Position numbers and translations under genes: made by a program | The notes under the pieces: generated by a model | What the model saw: the letters and a program-made list of their open reading frames with translations, nothing else | What the model was told of the DNA's origin: nothing | Database searches by the model: none | NCBI GenBank assembly: GCA_031270945.1 | Contig: JAISWZ010000069.1 | Span: 22,137-86,136 of the forward strand | Source of the DNA: Clostridiales bacterium | GTDB taxonomy: Bacteria; Bacillota; Clostridia; Lachnospirales; WQUN01 | Direction: 5' to 3' | DNA length: 64,000 nucleotides | In this document: positions 34,507-42,351 of the stretch, one piece after another | Layout of the letters: each line of letters begins with the position of its first letter | How positions within the stretch are numbered: position 1 is the stretch's first letter

Positions 34507-36080
34507 TTGAGTAACCCTCCTTGGCTTTTTAGCCTACATTAGCACAGCGCTTAGCGCTTGCTTGTAGTTGGTACGTTTCAGGACTTGCAGTTGCCAGTTT
34601 TGGTGCTCTGGTGCTTTATGTCAAGGGAAGCCGGGTTATTCGGCGTCCCATATGCAGACTGCCGTGAGCCGTTGGCGCTGGCCTCTTTTCACGGAGGCTT
34701 CAAACGCTTCATTCCGCTGTTTCCAGCAGTCTTGCCAGCAGTTCCGACAGTCGGCACTTAACGCGCATGATTAGTAAAGAAGTAAAGCCCAAAATCATCA
34801 AACTTCGTTGCGATTGCAGATGCTTTTTGTTTCGCCCCAAGATTTGCAAAAGCCAAAAGTCAAATCATTGGCCTATGCGCATTTTAGGGAATATTGGGAT
34901 ACACTAAGTTCGCGCAGGCGAGCTTATGCTCGGCCAATTGCCTGCTTCCATCTCCTCGGCTTTTTGCGCTCACTCTATATTCAGGAAAGCCTTGTTATGC
35001 AGACCGCCATGAGCTGTTGGCGCTAGCCTTTTTATAGGTTTCAAACGCTTCATTCTGCTGTTTCCAGCATTCTTGCCAGCAGTTCCGACAGTCGGCGCTT
35101 AAGGCGTTAAAGCTAATTATATTGGCGCAGATAGGTTGGTTGCATATATCAACGTGATCGCTTTGCCGCTGGCGCGACCCGCTTTTCTCAAGCGGCGCAA
35201 TTCGCTTAGATCGTCTTGCCAGACATGGCGCGGCATGCCCTCCTTGGCATATTATCCTACATTAGCATGGCATATAATTGCCCCTGCGTATGAGACGACG
35301 CGGTAATAGCCAACTGCGCTTTGCCTTTGCGATTCTTCTTGCACAAGAATCGGATTGTATTTTGGTGAGCAAACTTTTTTGAGTTTTCTCCGTTTTCTTT
35401 AGTATCTAGCGTTTCTTTCTTTTGTGCTTTGCGTTCTTTTCTTTGGCGCTTTAGAGGGCGTTTCATTTGTGAGGCTTATGTGCATTAGCTATTGTTTTTT
35501 TCTTATGTGCTTGAACTTAGCTTTCCTATGTGCTATAGCTATAGCTTTTCTTATGTGTTTTAAAATCTTATGTGTTTTAGGCTCTTATGTGTTTTAATCT
35601 CTTATGTGATTTAAACTCTTATGTGTTTTAGGCTCTTATGTGTGTTTTAGGCTCTTATGTGTTTTAGACTCTTATGTGTTTTAATCTCTTATGTGCTTTA
35701 GGCTCTTATGTGCTTTAATCTCTTATGTGTTTTAGGCTCTTTGTGATTTAAACTCTTATGTGCTTTAAGTCTCTCTTATGTGCTTTAGTCTCTCTTATGT
35801 GTTTTAGGATCTTATGTGCTTTAAGCATTTTTCTGCAAGTAAACCGTTGCGCGGATCAAATCCTTATGTGAAATTTCTTATGTTTTTCCAGCGACACGCC
35901 GAGACCGCCATGATCTGCTTGCGCTAGCCCGCATTTCAATCCTGGCGGCCAAGGCATCGCTCTTAAGTTTTTATAGCCAAGCTCCGTGAACATTGAATGG
36001 CGTTTTGCGTATTGGGGGTTCTGGCAAGCGGCTCTTGATGTTGCCGCCAGCCAGTTAAGGTTGCGCGGAATTCAATGTTC
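34507..36080. other. Intergenic region with repeat copies and a minisatellite
   Basis: No gene is supported over 1.5 kb. It contains two copies of the 70-90 bp dispersed repeat, an orphan upstream block at 35238-35275 (CCCTCCTTGGCATATT then CCTACATTAGCA) that resembles the 5' region of the Tyr-rich peptide genes but leads into a frame with a stop after six codons, and the 17-bp minisatellite at 35548-35826. Confidence 0.6.
35548..35826 (+). repeat. 17-bp minisatellite, about sixteen units
   Basis: The consensus unit is CTCTTATGTGTTTTANN, with the last two bases varying (GG, AT, AA, GA) and occasional 1-3 base insertions. TTATGTG is kept in nearly every unit. Looser copies extend left to about 35480. 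No reading frame runs through it in either direction. Confidence 0.92.
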
Positions 36081-36194
36081 TTAGCGCATGTAGTAGTACC
36101 CGTCGCTACCTTTGTAGAACACTGGGTAGTAGTAGCCCGTGTGGCAGCAGCATCCGCCTTTGGACTGCAGCTCTTTGATGTCAAGTTCTTTCAT
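36081..36194 (-). CDS. GG-leader Cys/Tyr-rich peptide precursor, copy C (divergent)
   Basis: A 37-residue precursor with a short 14-residue leader MKELDIKELQSKGG and a 23-residue core that begins CCCHTGYYYPVFYKG and ends GYYYMR. It lacks the terminal Trp and is less Gly-rich than its neighbours. AAGGAGG lies nine bases before the ATG. Confidence 0.72.
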   Translation of the reverse strand: MKELDIKELQSKGGCCCHTGYYYPVFYKGSDGYYYMR

Positions 36195-36282
36195 TTGCGT
36201 ATCCTCCTTGGGCGTCATGCGCTTCGTCCATTGCTTGCCTTGAGCTTGGCTCCCGCTTGCGATGGACGCATGTCAGGCGCTT

Positions 36283-36435
36283 TTACCAGTAGTACCCGTA
36301 GCCGTAGCCGTAGTACCCGCCGTAATAGCCGCCGTAGTAGCCACCGTAGTAGCCGCCTCCGCAGCAGCATCCGCCTTTGGTCTGCATGTCTTTGGAGTCA
36401 AGCTCCTGCAGCTCTTGCATGCTAAGCTCTTTCAT
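36283..36435 (-). CDS. GG-leader Cys/Gly/Tyr-rich peptide precursor, copy D (longest repeat core)
   Basis: A 50-residue precursor: 22-residue leader ending DMQTKGG, then CCCGGG and repeated Tyr-Tyr-Gly-Gly units, ending GYGYGYYW. The repeat gives 14 Tyr in 28 core residues. AAGGAGGAG lies ahead of the ATG. Expansion of the YYGG unit between copies D and E shows the core grows by codon-repeat slippage. Confidence 0.77.
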   Translation of the reverse strand: MKELSMQELQELDSKDMQTKGGCCCGGGYYGGYYGGYYGGYYGYGYGYYW

Positions 36436-36524
36436 TAGTATCTCCTCCTTGGGCATAATGCGCTTTGTCAGAAACTTGTCGGCAAGGTCGCCTTTGGCTT
36501 CTCTTGACAGGGACGCATGGCCAT

Positions 36525-36568
36525 GAGCATAACCCAAAACTAATTCATGGCTGTTTTGGGTTATGCAT
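36525..36568. repeat. Palindrome, TAACCC subtype, between copies D and E
   Basis: GCATAACCCAAAAC pairs with GTTTTGGGTTATGC. Relative to the other copies both arms carry matching substitutions, so pairing is preserved. Confidence 0.85.
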
Positions 36569-36589
36569 TAAATGGCCATCAAGCAGTTT

Positions 36590-36739
36590 TTACCAGTAGT
36601 ACCCGTAGCCGTAGCCGTAGCCGTAGTACCCGCCGTAATAGCCGCCGTAGTAGCCGCCGCCGTGGCAGCAGCATCCGCCTTTGGACTGCATGTCTTTGGA
36701 GTCAAGCTCCTGCAGCTCTTTCGTGTTCAACTCTTTCAT
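36590..36739 (-). CDS. GG-leader Cys/Gly/Tyr-rich peptide precursor, copy E
   Basis: A 49-residue precursor: 22-residue leader with DSKDMQSKGG, then CCCHGGG, two YYGG units and a GYGYGYGYYW end. Third Cys is followed by His, giving a CCCH motif that could bind metal. AAGGAGGAG lies before the ATG. Part of the five-unit tandem array (copies D-H). Confidence 0.78.
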   Translation of the reverse strand: MKELNTKELQELDSKDMQSKGGCCCHGGGYYGGYYGGYYGYGYGYGYYW

Positions 36740-36827
36740 TAGTATCTCCTCCTTGGGCATAATGCGCTTTGTCCGATGCTTGCTGGCAAGTAGCCTTTGG
36801 CTTCTTTTGCCAGTGACGCATGGCCAT

Positions 36828-36865
36828 GTGCATAACCCAAAATTAACGGAATTTTGGGTTATGCA
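36828..36865. repeat. Palindrome, TAACCC subtype, between copies E and F
   Basis: GTGCATAACCCAAAATT pairs perfectly with AATTTTGGGTTATGCAC across a four-base loop, the simplest member of the family. Confidence 0.9.
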
Positions 36866-36887
36866 CTAAACGGCCTTCAAGCGGTTT

Positions 36888-37004
36888 TTACCAGTAGTAC
36901 CTGTAGCCGTAGTAGTAGCCGCCGCCGTGGCAGCAGCACCCGCCTTTGGACTGCACGTCTTTGGAGTCAAGCTCCTGCAGCTCTTTCGTGTTTAACTCTT
37001 TCAT
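36888..37004 (-). CDS. GG-leader Cys/Gly/Tyr-rich peptide precursor, copy F
   Basis: A 38-residue precursor: leader with DSKDVQSKGG, core CCCHGGGYYYGYRYYW. It differs from copies G and H at a single residue (Val for Met in the leader). AAGGAGGAG precedes the ATG. Confidence 0.8.
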   Translation of the reverse strand: MKELNTKELQELDSKDVQSKGGCCCHGGGYYYGYRYYW

Positions 37005-37093
37005 TTGTGTCTCCTCCTTGGGCATAGTGCGCTTTGCGCGATACTCGCTGTCAAGAAAGCCTTTGGCTTCACTTGCCAGTGACACATGGCCAA

Positions 37094-37147
37094 GAGCATA
37101 ACCCAAAATTAATTAGGCTTAAAAAAGCCGAATTTTGGGTTATGCAC
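37094..37147. repeat. Palindrome, TAACCC subtype, between copies F and G
   Basis: GAGCATAACCCAAAATT and GAATTTTGGGTTATGCAC form the arms; the loop contains the smaller hairpin GGCTTAAAAAAGCC. Confidence 0.85.
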
Positions 37148-37168
37148 TAAACGGCCGTCAAGCGGTTT

Positions 37169-37285
37169 TTACCAGTAGTACCTGTAGCCGTAGTAGTAGC
37201 CGCCGCCGTGGCAGCAGCACCCGCCTTTGGACTGCATGTCTTTGGAGTCAAGCTCCTGCAGCTCTTTCGTGTTCAACTCTTTCAT
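37169..37285 (-). CDS. GG-leader Cys/Gly/Tyr-rich peptide precursor, copy G
   Basis: A 38-residue precursor with leader ending DSKDMQSKGG and core CCCHGGGYYYGYRYYW, identical in protein sequence to copy H. The start codon lies 281 bases from that of copy F and 284 from copy H, showing recent tandem duplication. Confidence 0.8.
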   Translation of the reverse strand: MKELNTKELQELDSKDMQSKGGCCCHGGGYYYGYRYYW

Positions 37286-37374
37286 TTGTGTCTCCTCCTT
37301 GGGCATAATGCGCTTTGCGCGATACTTGCTGGCAAGAAAGCCTTTGGCTTCACTTGCCAAAGACGCATGGCCAA

Positions 37375-37431
37375 GAGCGTAACCCAATAATAATTCATGG
37401 CTTAAAAAAGCCGGAATTTTGGGTTATGCGC
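37375..37431. repeat. Palindrome, TAACCC subtype, between copies G and H
   Basis: GAGCGTAACCCAATAAT on the left and AATTTTGGGTTATGCGC on the right; the loop contains GGCTTAAAAAAGCC. Confidence 0.8.
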
Positions 37432-37452
37432 TAAATGGCCGTCAAGCGGTTC

Positions 37453-37569
37453 TTACCAGTAGTACCTGTAGCCGTAGTAGTAGCCACCGCCGTGGCAGCA
37501 GCATCCGCCTTTGGACTGCATGTCTTTGGAGTCAAGCTCCTGCAGCTCTTTCGTGTTCAACTCTTTCAT
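37453..37569 (-). CDS. GG-leader Cys/Gly/Tyr-rich peptide precursor, copy H
   Basis: A 38-residue precursor identical to copy G in protein. It is the first transcribed member of the five-gene tandem block (H to D on the minus strand). Its upstream region differs from the other units beyond GGAGGAGACACA, so it may carry the block's main promoter. Confidence 0.8.
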   Translation of the reverse strand: MKELNTKELQELDSKDMQSKGGCCCHGGGYYYGYRYYW

Positions 37570-37808
37570 TTGTGTCTCCTCCTTGGCGTATTATAATGCC
37601 CCAAGGCACCTAGAGCCATATCCCAATGTTCACGGATGCGCGAAGCCGTCACGATGCTCGTGCTTGGCAATCGCAAGCCATAAAACGATTTGGGACATGT
37701 TTTGCAGGTGAGCCATTGGGGAACTGCCCTTAGACTCATTAGTAAATTTCGTGTTGGATTTGCGGGCAAAACGGCCTTCAAAGGGCTTCAGTCTGCCAAT
37801 CTGGACTT

Positions 37809-37991
37809 TTACCAGTACCCATACCCGAAGCCGTAGCCGTAGCCAAAGCCTCCAAAGAAAGCTGGGGCAGGGACAAAGCGAACAGGGGCAAGGATCACAG
37901 GCGCGAACATTACGGGCCTGCAGCAGCAGCAGCATCCACCTTTAGACTGGAGATCCTCGGCGTCTAATTCAACCAAGTTATTTAAGTTCAT
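37809..37991 (-). CDS. GG-leader penta-Cys, Pro/Phe/Gly/Tyr-rich peptide precursor, copy I
   Basis: A 60-residue precursor: 19-residue leader MNLNNLVELDAEDLQSKGG, core starting CCCCCRPVMFAPVILAPVRF, then Phe/Gly/Tyr repeats (GGFGYGYGFGYGYW). It is the longest core; five consecutive Cys replace three, and a Pro-Val repeat is inserted before the aromatic tail. CTAGGAGG lies before the ATG, and TAGCCTACAGTAGCA upstream links it to copies A and B. Confidence 0.77.
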   Translation of the reverse strand: MNLNNLVELDAEDLQSKGGCCCCCRPVMFAPVILAPVRFVPAPAFFGGFGYGYGFGYGYW

Positions 37992-38225
37992 TTTATAACC
38001 TCCTAGGCGTGTTAGCCTACAGTAGCAAGTTGTTAAGGTGCTTGGCCAAAGCGAGGCAACCGCGCCTCTAAATGCTTCAGCCTATCATTTGTAAGGGTAT
38101 TGCGTCCGCTTGCGAAGCTAAGTATAGGCGCCCCAAGCGGATCCCCAATCGGAGCGCCGCCTAGGGCAAGTTCCAGCGCTTGTTAGGCGCAGTGAGTATC
38201 CATCCGTGACTTGGACAAATACTTA

Positions 38226-38260
38226 GCGCATATCCAAAACTTGATTTTGGGATATGCTCT
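38226..38260. repeat. Minimal palindromic element
   Basis: GCGCATATCCAAAACTTG and GATTTTGGGATATGCTC pair with almost no loop. It lies in the 690-bp gap between copy I and amphipathic peptide copy 4, in which I see no gene. Confidence 0.75.
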
Positions 38261-38681
38261 TATGTCCGTGTTCTGTCTCACCATTTGGCTGCGGGATTGC
38301 GCATGCCGCTTTTTGTCGTTGGCCAAAGCCAGTTCAGATGACGCAAGCATGCGCAATTCGGCCTAGCTTGCAAGAGTTTCACATAACTAAGGGCCGCCAG
38401 CCAATCGGTGCTGCTTGGAATGCGCTTTTTATCGCGAAACGTTAGCCATGAAAACTGTTGGCAATAAAAGCTAGTGAAAAAGCAGGATAATCGGCAAACC
38501 CGGTGCTAGCAGGCGGACGCACGGAGAGCGGCAGCCGCGTTAGCGCTGGCAGTAGGCGTTGTGCCTTATCGAGCTTCGTTGCAAAGCAAAACCCCATCGC
38601 TTGCGGATGCATAATATCGCTCACCTTTATGCCACGTTCCCATGCCCATTGCCCGCTATTAAAAGCGCGCTTGTCTGGGCC

Positions 38682-38837
38682 TTACTTCGACGCCGCAAAC
38701 GCTCCAAGCCAAGATTGTATCGTTGGGATAAGAGCCTTGAAAACGACAATGAGCCCGTCCAAAACCACTCCGAAGTCGAACGCTCCGCCTTTGACTTCCA
38801 TGCTCTCAGTCTCGCTGAGTTCTACTAAACCCTTCAT
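38682..38837 (-). CDS. GG-leader amphipathic peptide precursor, copy 4
   Basis: A 51-residue precursor: leader MKGLVELSETESMEVKGG, 33-residue core beginning AFDFGVVLDG with the Pro hinge in ALIPTIQ and ending AFAASK. The AF[DN]F start of the core and the IPT(I/V)Q hinge are shared with copies 5 and 6, which follow upstream on the same strand. AGAAGGAG precedes the ATG. Confidence 0.78.
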   Translation of the reverse strand: MKGLVELSETESMEVKGGAFDFGVVLDGLIVVFKALIPTIQSWLGAFAASK

Positions 38838-38972
38838 GTGAATGCTCCTTCTGGCGCCGTTATGGCGCTTTCTAATCAATGGCGTTGAAATGTCATGTCT
38901 TGGGCGCTATGCAAAGCGCGCTAGTTGAGGCTGCCTCAACCTAATAAGGCCTTGCCTCAACCCGTCGGGGCT

Positions 38973-39128
38973 TTACAGCAGCCCGAAAAGCCCTCCGAAC
39001 AACGTCTGCACTGTTGGGACGATGTTCTTGGCGAGGGAAAAGAGCCCGGTGAAAAGCGACCCGAAGTTGAACGCTCCGCCTTTGACTTCCATGCTCTCGA
39101 TATCGCTGAGTTCTTCTAAACCCTTCAT
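38973..39128 (-). CDS. GG-leader amphipathic peptide precursor, copy 5
   Basis: A 51-residue precursor: leader MKGLEELSDIESMEVKGG, core beginning AFNFGSLFTGLFSLAKNIVP and ending FGGLFGLL. One Lys is the only charge in the core. AGAAGGAG precedes the ATG. Confidence 0.78.
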   Translation of the reverse strand: MKGLEELSDIESMEVKGGAFNFGSLFTGLFSLAKNIVPTVQTLFGGLFGLL

Positions 39129-39365
39129 GTGAATGCTCCTTCTGGCGCCACTTTGGTGCCATCTAATCTATGATGCCGACTTGCGCCGGGTTTGCTGCTT
39201 GCAATGCGAATGCATAGCTTTGGTGGCGCGCCGCTGTCTCTGCAAGAGAAGCGCAAGCCAACCGTCACAACTTTATAGGGCTAGGCGAATCCATAGAGCA
39301 AAACTCAGCGCTTGCGGGCGCATAATATCTATTATAAACGCTATGCAACGCGCGCTTGCCGGGCC

Positions 39366-39521
39366 TTACAGCAACCCGAAAAGCCCTCCGATCAACGACT
39401 GAATCGTTGGAACGATGTTCGTGACAAGAGAGAAGATTCCACTCAGAATCGACGCGAAATCAAACGCTCCGCCTTTAACTTCCATGCTTTCGGTATCGGT
39501 GAGTTCTACTAAGCCCTTCAT
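39366..39521 (-). CDS. GG-leader amphipathic peptide precursor, copy 6
   Basis: A 51-residue precursor: leader MKGLVELTDTESMEVKGG, core beginning AFDFASILSGIFSLVTNIVP and ending IGGLFGLL. It is closest to copy 5 but carries no basic residue in the core, only one Asp. AGAAGGAG precedes the ATG. Confidence 0.78.
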   Translation of the reverse strand: MKGLVELTDTESMEVKGGAFDFASILSGIFSLVTNIVPTIQSLIGGLFGLL

Positions 39522-39622
39522 AAAGAATCCTCCTTCTGGCGCCCCTTTTCGGCGCCTTTTGACCTATAATGCCGGCTTCGCATCCTGCTGAACCGGTGCT
39601 CGTTTAGAGCAAAAACAGCTTT

Positions 39623-39776
39623 GAAGCATATCCCAAATTTTATCTTAAGGCTTAGTGCATATCCCAAAATTCCATTAAGGCGCCGAAAAAGTCATCGCGA
39701 TGCTTAAACGCGTGACTTTTTCAAGCCATGGAATTAATTTCGGGATATGCTCTTAAAGAATTTTGGGATATGCGCT
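39623..39776. repeat. Nested palindromic elements
   Basis: An outer copy (GAAGCATATCCCAAATT ... AATTTTGGGATATGCGC) is interrupted by a complete inner copy at 39655-39752 (GTGCATATCCCAAAATT ... GGGATATGCTC) with TTA directly outside both ends of the inner copy. This is direct evidence of insertion by a mobile unit. Confidence 0.87.
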
Positions 39777-40109
39777 TGATGGTGTGCCGCTGTCTCTGAG
39801 CGCGCAAAAAATAAATGGGGCAGAAGCGATAGCATAACCGTCACAGCTTTGTTAGGCTAGGCCATCCAGAATTCAGGCAAGCGTAAACGCCGCTCGCTGT
39901 GTGCTAATTCTGACGGGTCTTGGGTTGTGTGCGCTTTGGCAGAGGAAAGATGGACGACACGAGCGAATCAAGCTCGCCATGCTTGTCGAGACGGCGCAGG
40001 GCGCGACACCGCGCTTGCCCGAATCAAGCGGCAACTCTTTCAATGCTCGCCAAAATCCGCTCAATCGACCGCCGAAACAAAGCGCGCCGCAGTTCGGCAA
40101 AGAGCTAGC

Positions 40110-40262
40110 TCAGTCGAAGATTCCGGTAAACACCGACCTCAATGTTGGGAAGATGTTCGTTATAAGCGAGATCGCGCCGTTGATGAGAGAGAAAAACAGA
40201 TCAACAGTGCCACCCTTAACCTCGCGACTCTCTGCTTCGTTAAGTTCTACAAAGCCCTTCAT
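40110..40262 (-). CDS. GG-leader amphipathic peptide precursor, copy 7
   Basis: A 50-residue precursor: leader MKGFVELNEAESREVKGG, core beginning TVDLFFSLINGAISLITNIF and ending SVFTGIFD, with the Pro hinge at FPTLR. AGAAGGAGG precedes the ATG. It carries one Arg and two Asp in the core. Confidence 0.78.
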   Translation of the reverse strand: MKGFVELNEAESREVKGGTVDLFFSLINGAISLITNIFPTLRSVFTGIFD

Positions 40263-41167
40263 TAATAGCCTCCTTCTGGCGCTCAGCGCCAAATAAAAGA
40301 TTAGCTTTAGTTGTATAGCGGGGGCGCAACACCCAGGTTTAGCAAAGCCAGAGAGCAATACGCCACGAACATGAAAAGATCTGGCGCTTTAAAAAACTTG
40401 GGTTGATTGCGCCGGCGCCCGATGCGCCGCTCAGCGGCTGCAATTCAGGGCGCCAAACCGCCATGGCTCTTGGCTGGCGCTTGAGGCGCGTAGCGCTAAA
40501 ATCTTTTAAGGCAAGCTTGAGTTAACCCTAAGCCAGCTTCACTGTTTCAAAAGGCGTGACCGGGCGCCGTCGTGATTGGCATAGGGCGCTTCATGCTGCG
40601 CCGCCTGGCAAGATCCTCAAGCGCAAACCAAAAACAATTTATTTACCGCGCTTTAGGCGCGACACATTTGAGATTCAGCTGCGCATTGGCTAGAAGCCTG
40701 GAACGGCTGCTAGCATTTATCATTGGCTTGGAGCGTATCCCGAACTCTTTAGAGTTTTGGTCTCGAGTTTTGGTTTCTTGTTTTGGTTTCGAGTTTTGGG
40801 ACAGCCTTCAGTGATCCGTATATTTCTTGATGCAAACTGATCATTTGCCGACAGATTATGCTATCTACGGCATTAGCTGAAGCCAATCCAAATTTGTGTT
40901 CAAGTACATTCATAATTGGCTTTGACGGCGCTGCCATCGCAGGGCAGTGAATTAGATTTTGCCAGTCTTCGGCGAATATGATGCTTGATTGATGCAACAG
41001 CCTCGAGCAACGTGCACACCGATGGGCACGGCTTGACGCTCTTTGACGCAATGCATGCGCGGCCTTGCACAAGGCTGGCTTGCGGCGGATGGCTGGCGAT
41101 TAGCCAGCGATTCAAATTCAGAGCCGCTACAAAGCCGAACCTTTTTACTGGCGCCTCTTGCGGGTGT
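40263..41167. other. 900-bp gap between peptide copies 7 and 8
   Basis: No gene with a ribosome site is visible. A run of near repeats of CGAGTTTTGG and GTTTTGGTTTC lies at 40755-40800. Confidence 0.4.
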
Positions 41168-41326
41168 TTAGACGAATACCATCAGGATTCTGCCAAACAA
41201 CGGCTTGAGCCCAGGCAAAACGCTTGTTACAATGGTAAAGATACCAGCAAGCAGTTCCGGCACACATACCGTGCCGCCTTTGACTGAGCGCAACTCGTTT
41301 TCATTTAGTTCGACTAAGCCCTTCAT
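41168..41326 (-). CDS. GG-leader amphipathic peptide precursor, copy 8
   Basis: A 52-residue precursor: leader MKGLVELNENELRSVKGG, core beginning TVCVPELLAGIFTIVTSVLP and ending GRILMVFV. It is the only amphipathic core with a Cys and has a second Pro near the start. AGAAGGGGG precedes the ATG, and a consensus promoter (41388-41416) lies about 60 bases upstream, duplicated from the copy 1 region. Confidence 0.76.
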   Translation of the reverse strand: MKGLVELNENELRSVKGGTVCVPELLAGIFTIVTSVLPGLKPLFGRILMVFV

Positions 41327-41387
41327 TCGCATCCCCCTTCTGGCGCTACCGCGCCGACTTAATAGCAAATGTCATGTCTGCACGAAG

Positions 41388-41416
41388 ATTGTATTATTAA
41401 CGCACACATTTGTCAA
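41388..41416 (-). promoter_or_regulatory. Consensus promoter of GG-leader peptide copy 8
   Basis: TTGACA and TACAAT with a 17-bp spacer, at the same distance from the start codon as in copy 1. The hairpin block further upstream (41455-41510) is also shared with copy 1. Confidence 0.8.
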
Positions 41417-41454
41417 CGGGTCGGCGATATAGGTCGAAACCTAAGAAATGGCGT

Positions 41455-41510
41455 CAAAATAGGCCGGACACGATTGTGCCCGACCTGTTTCACAAAAAGT
41501 TCATGATTGA
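41455..41510 (-). repeat. Upstream hairpin block duplicated from 31070-31130
   Basis: AAAATAGGCCGGACAC, a short loop, GTGCCCGACC and TTTCACAAAA correspond to the block upstream of peptide copy 1. Confidence 0.7.
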
Positions 41511-41715
41511 CTCTTTGGCTAATTTACGCCATTCTTTGTCATAATTCTGAATTTCGGCAGAATATGGATATAAATCGCGAATCCTGGCTTAGAATTCCCA
41601 ATTTTTTTGCGTTGAGCGATCATTAACTCGCATTTTGGCCCGGGTTGCCCCCTCTCAGCCCCTAAAGCGCAGGGGGGTGCCCTTGTCCATAGCCCATAAC
41701 GCGCTGGGGCAGCGC

Positions 41716-41787
41716 TATAAAAGTCCTGAGAATGCTTCAATGCTGGGCTTTTCAGCGCCCTGAAACAATTTTGGGATATGCTCTAAA
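41716..41787. repeat. Truncated palindromic element
   Basis: Only the inner AAAAGTCCTGAGAATGCTTC part and the right end ACAATTTTGGGATATGCTC remain. Confidence 0.6.
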
Positions 41788-42223
41788 CCGTGGCTTTGTC
41801 TATGCTCTTAGCTTAGGTTTTTCGAGTGTCCTAGCCGCCAGAATATTTTTTTGCGTTATTCAACAAATTTCTTCTCATATATGTCTTTCGGCATTTGTTC
41901 AATATTCTTTATTCTCAATTTTTTCAATTGTTCGAAGGATGACACATGTCGGGCTTGCTGGGATTTTTGTTTTTTAGCAAAATATCGACACAATTGCTCA
42001 TAATTCATTAAACTATAGGACAGTAGTCCTTGTTAAGCTTTATGTAATAAAAACAGCCTTTTTCCCTAGATTCAAGGATTCTTGCTTAAAAAGCGCTATG
42101 TCTCATTTTTCCGAACAGTGTCAAGGCGATTTTTGCTTGATTTTTCAGGCTTTTCAGCGCAAATCCATATGGTCCAATTGAAGCGTTCGACAATGCAGGC
42201 GCTGCCGAGACGTGTTTTTATAG

Positions 42224-42351
42224 TTTGGGGGCGCTGACGCAAGGGTGCGCAATATGCAATCGTTTCGTCCAGCGCCTAAGCGCCTCGTTTGGGGGCGCTG
42301 ACACAAGTACGCGCAACATGCAATCGTTTCGTCCAGCACCTAAGCGCCTCG
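42224..42351 (+). repeat. Two tandem 64-bp repeats
   Basis: Units 42224-42287 and 42288-42351 differ at a handful of positions and share TTTGGGGGCGCTGAC, ATGCAATCGTTTCGTCCAGC and CTAAGCGCCTCG. No gene is associated; the surrounding 41.5-43.0 kb holds nothing else I can support besides the truncated palindromic element and the operon terminator. Confidence 0.85.

Larger units (their letters stand above)
33428..35110. repeat. Dispersed 70-90 bp repeat, four copies
   Basis: Copies at about 33428-33500, 34120-34200, 34695-34765 and 35036-35105 share CTTCAAACGCTTCAT, TGCTGTTTCCAGCA, CTTGCCAGCAGTTCCGACAG and a TTAACGCGCATG end; a partial copy lies at 33650-33672. They occur between and beside the Tyr-rich peptide genes and probably travelled with their duplication. 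Confidence 0.65.

Noticed and set aside
33184..34770. Plus-strand frames across the Tyr-rich peptide genes
   Set aside because: They are shadows of the minus-strand peptide genes and of the dispersed repeat, with no ribosome sites.
35548..35826. Possible CRISPR array
   Set aside because: The units are 17 bp with 0-3 variable bases between them; there are no spacers and no cas genes.
36283..37569. Longer versions of the Tyr-rich peptides starting MGYALGH or MGYAHGH
   Set aside because: The extra N-terminal residues come from reading the palindrome end; the ATG with GGAGGAG just upstream starts the MKEL leader.
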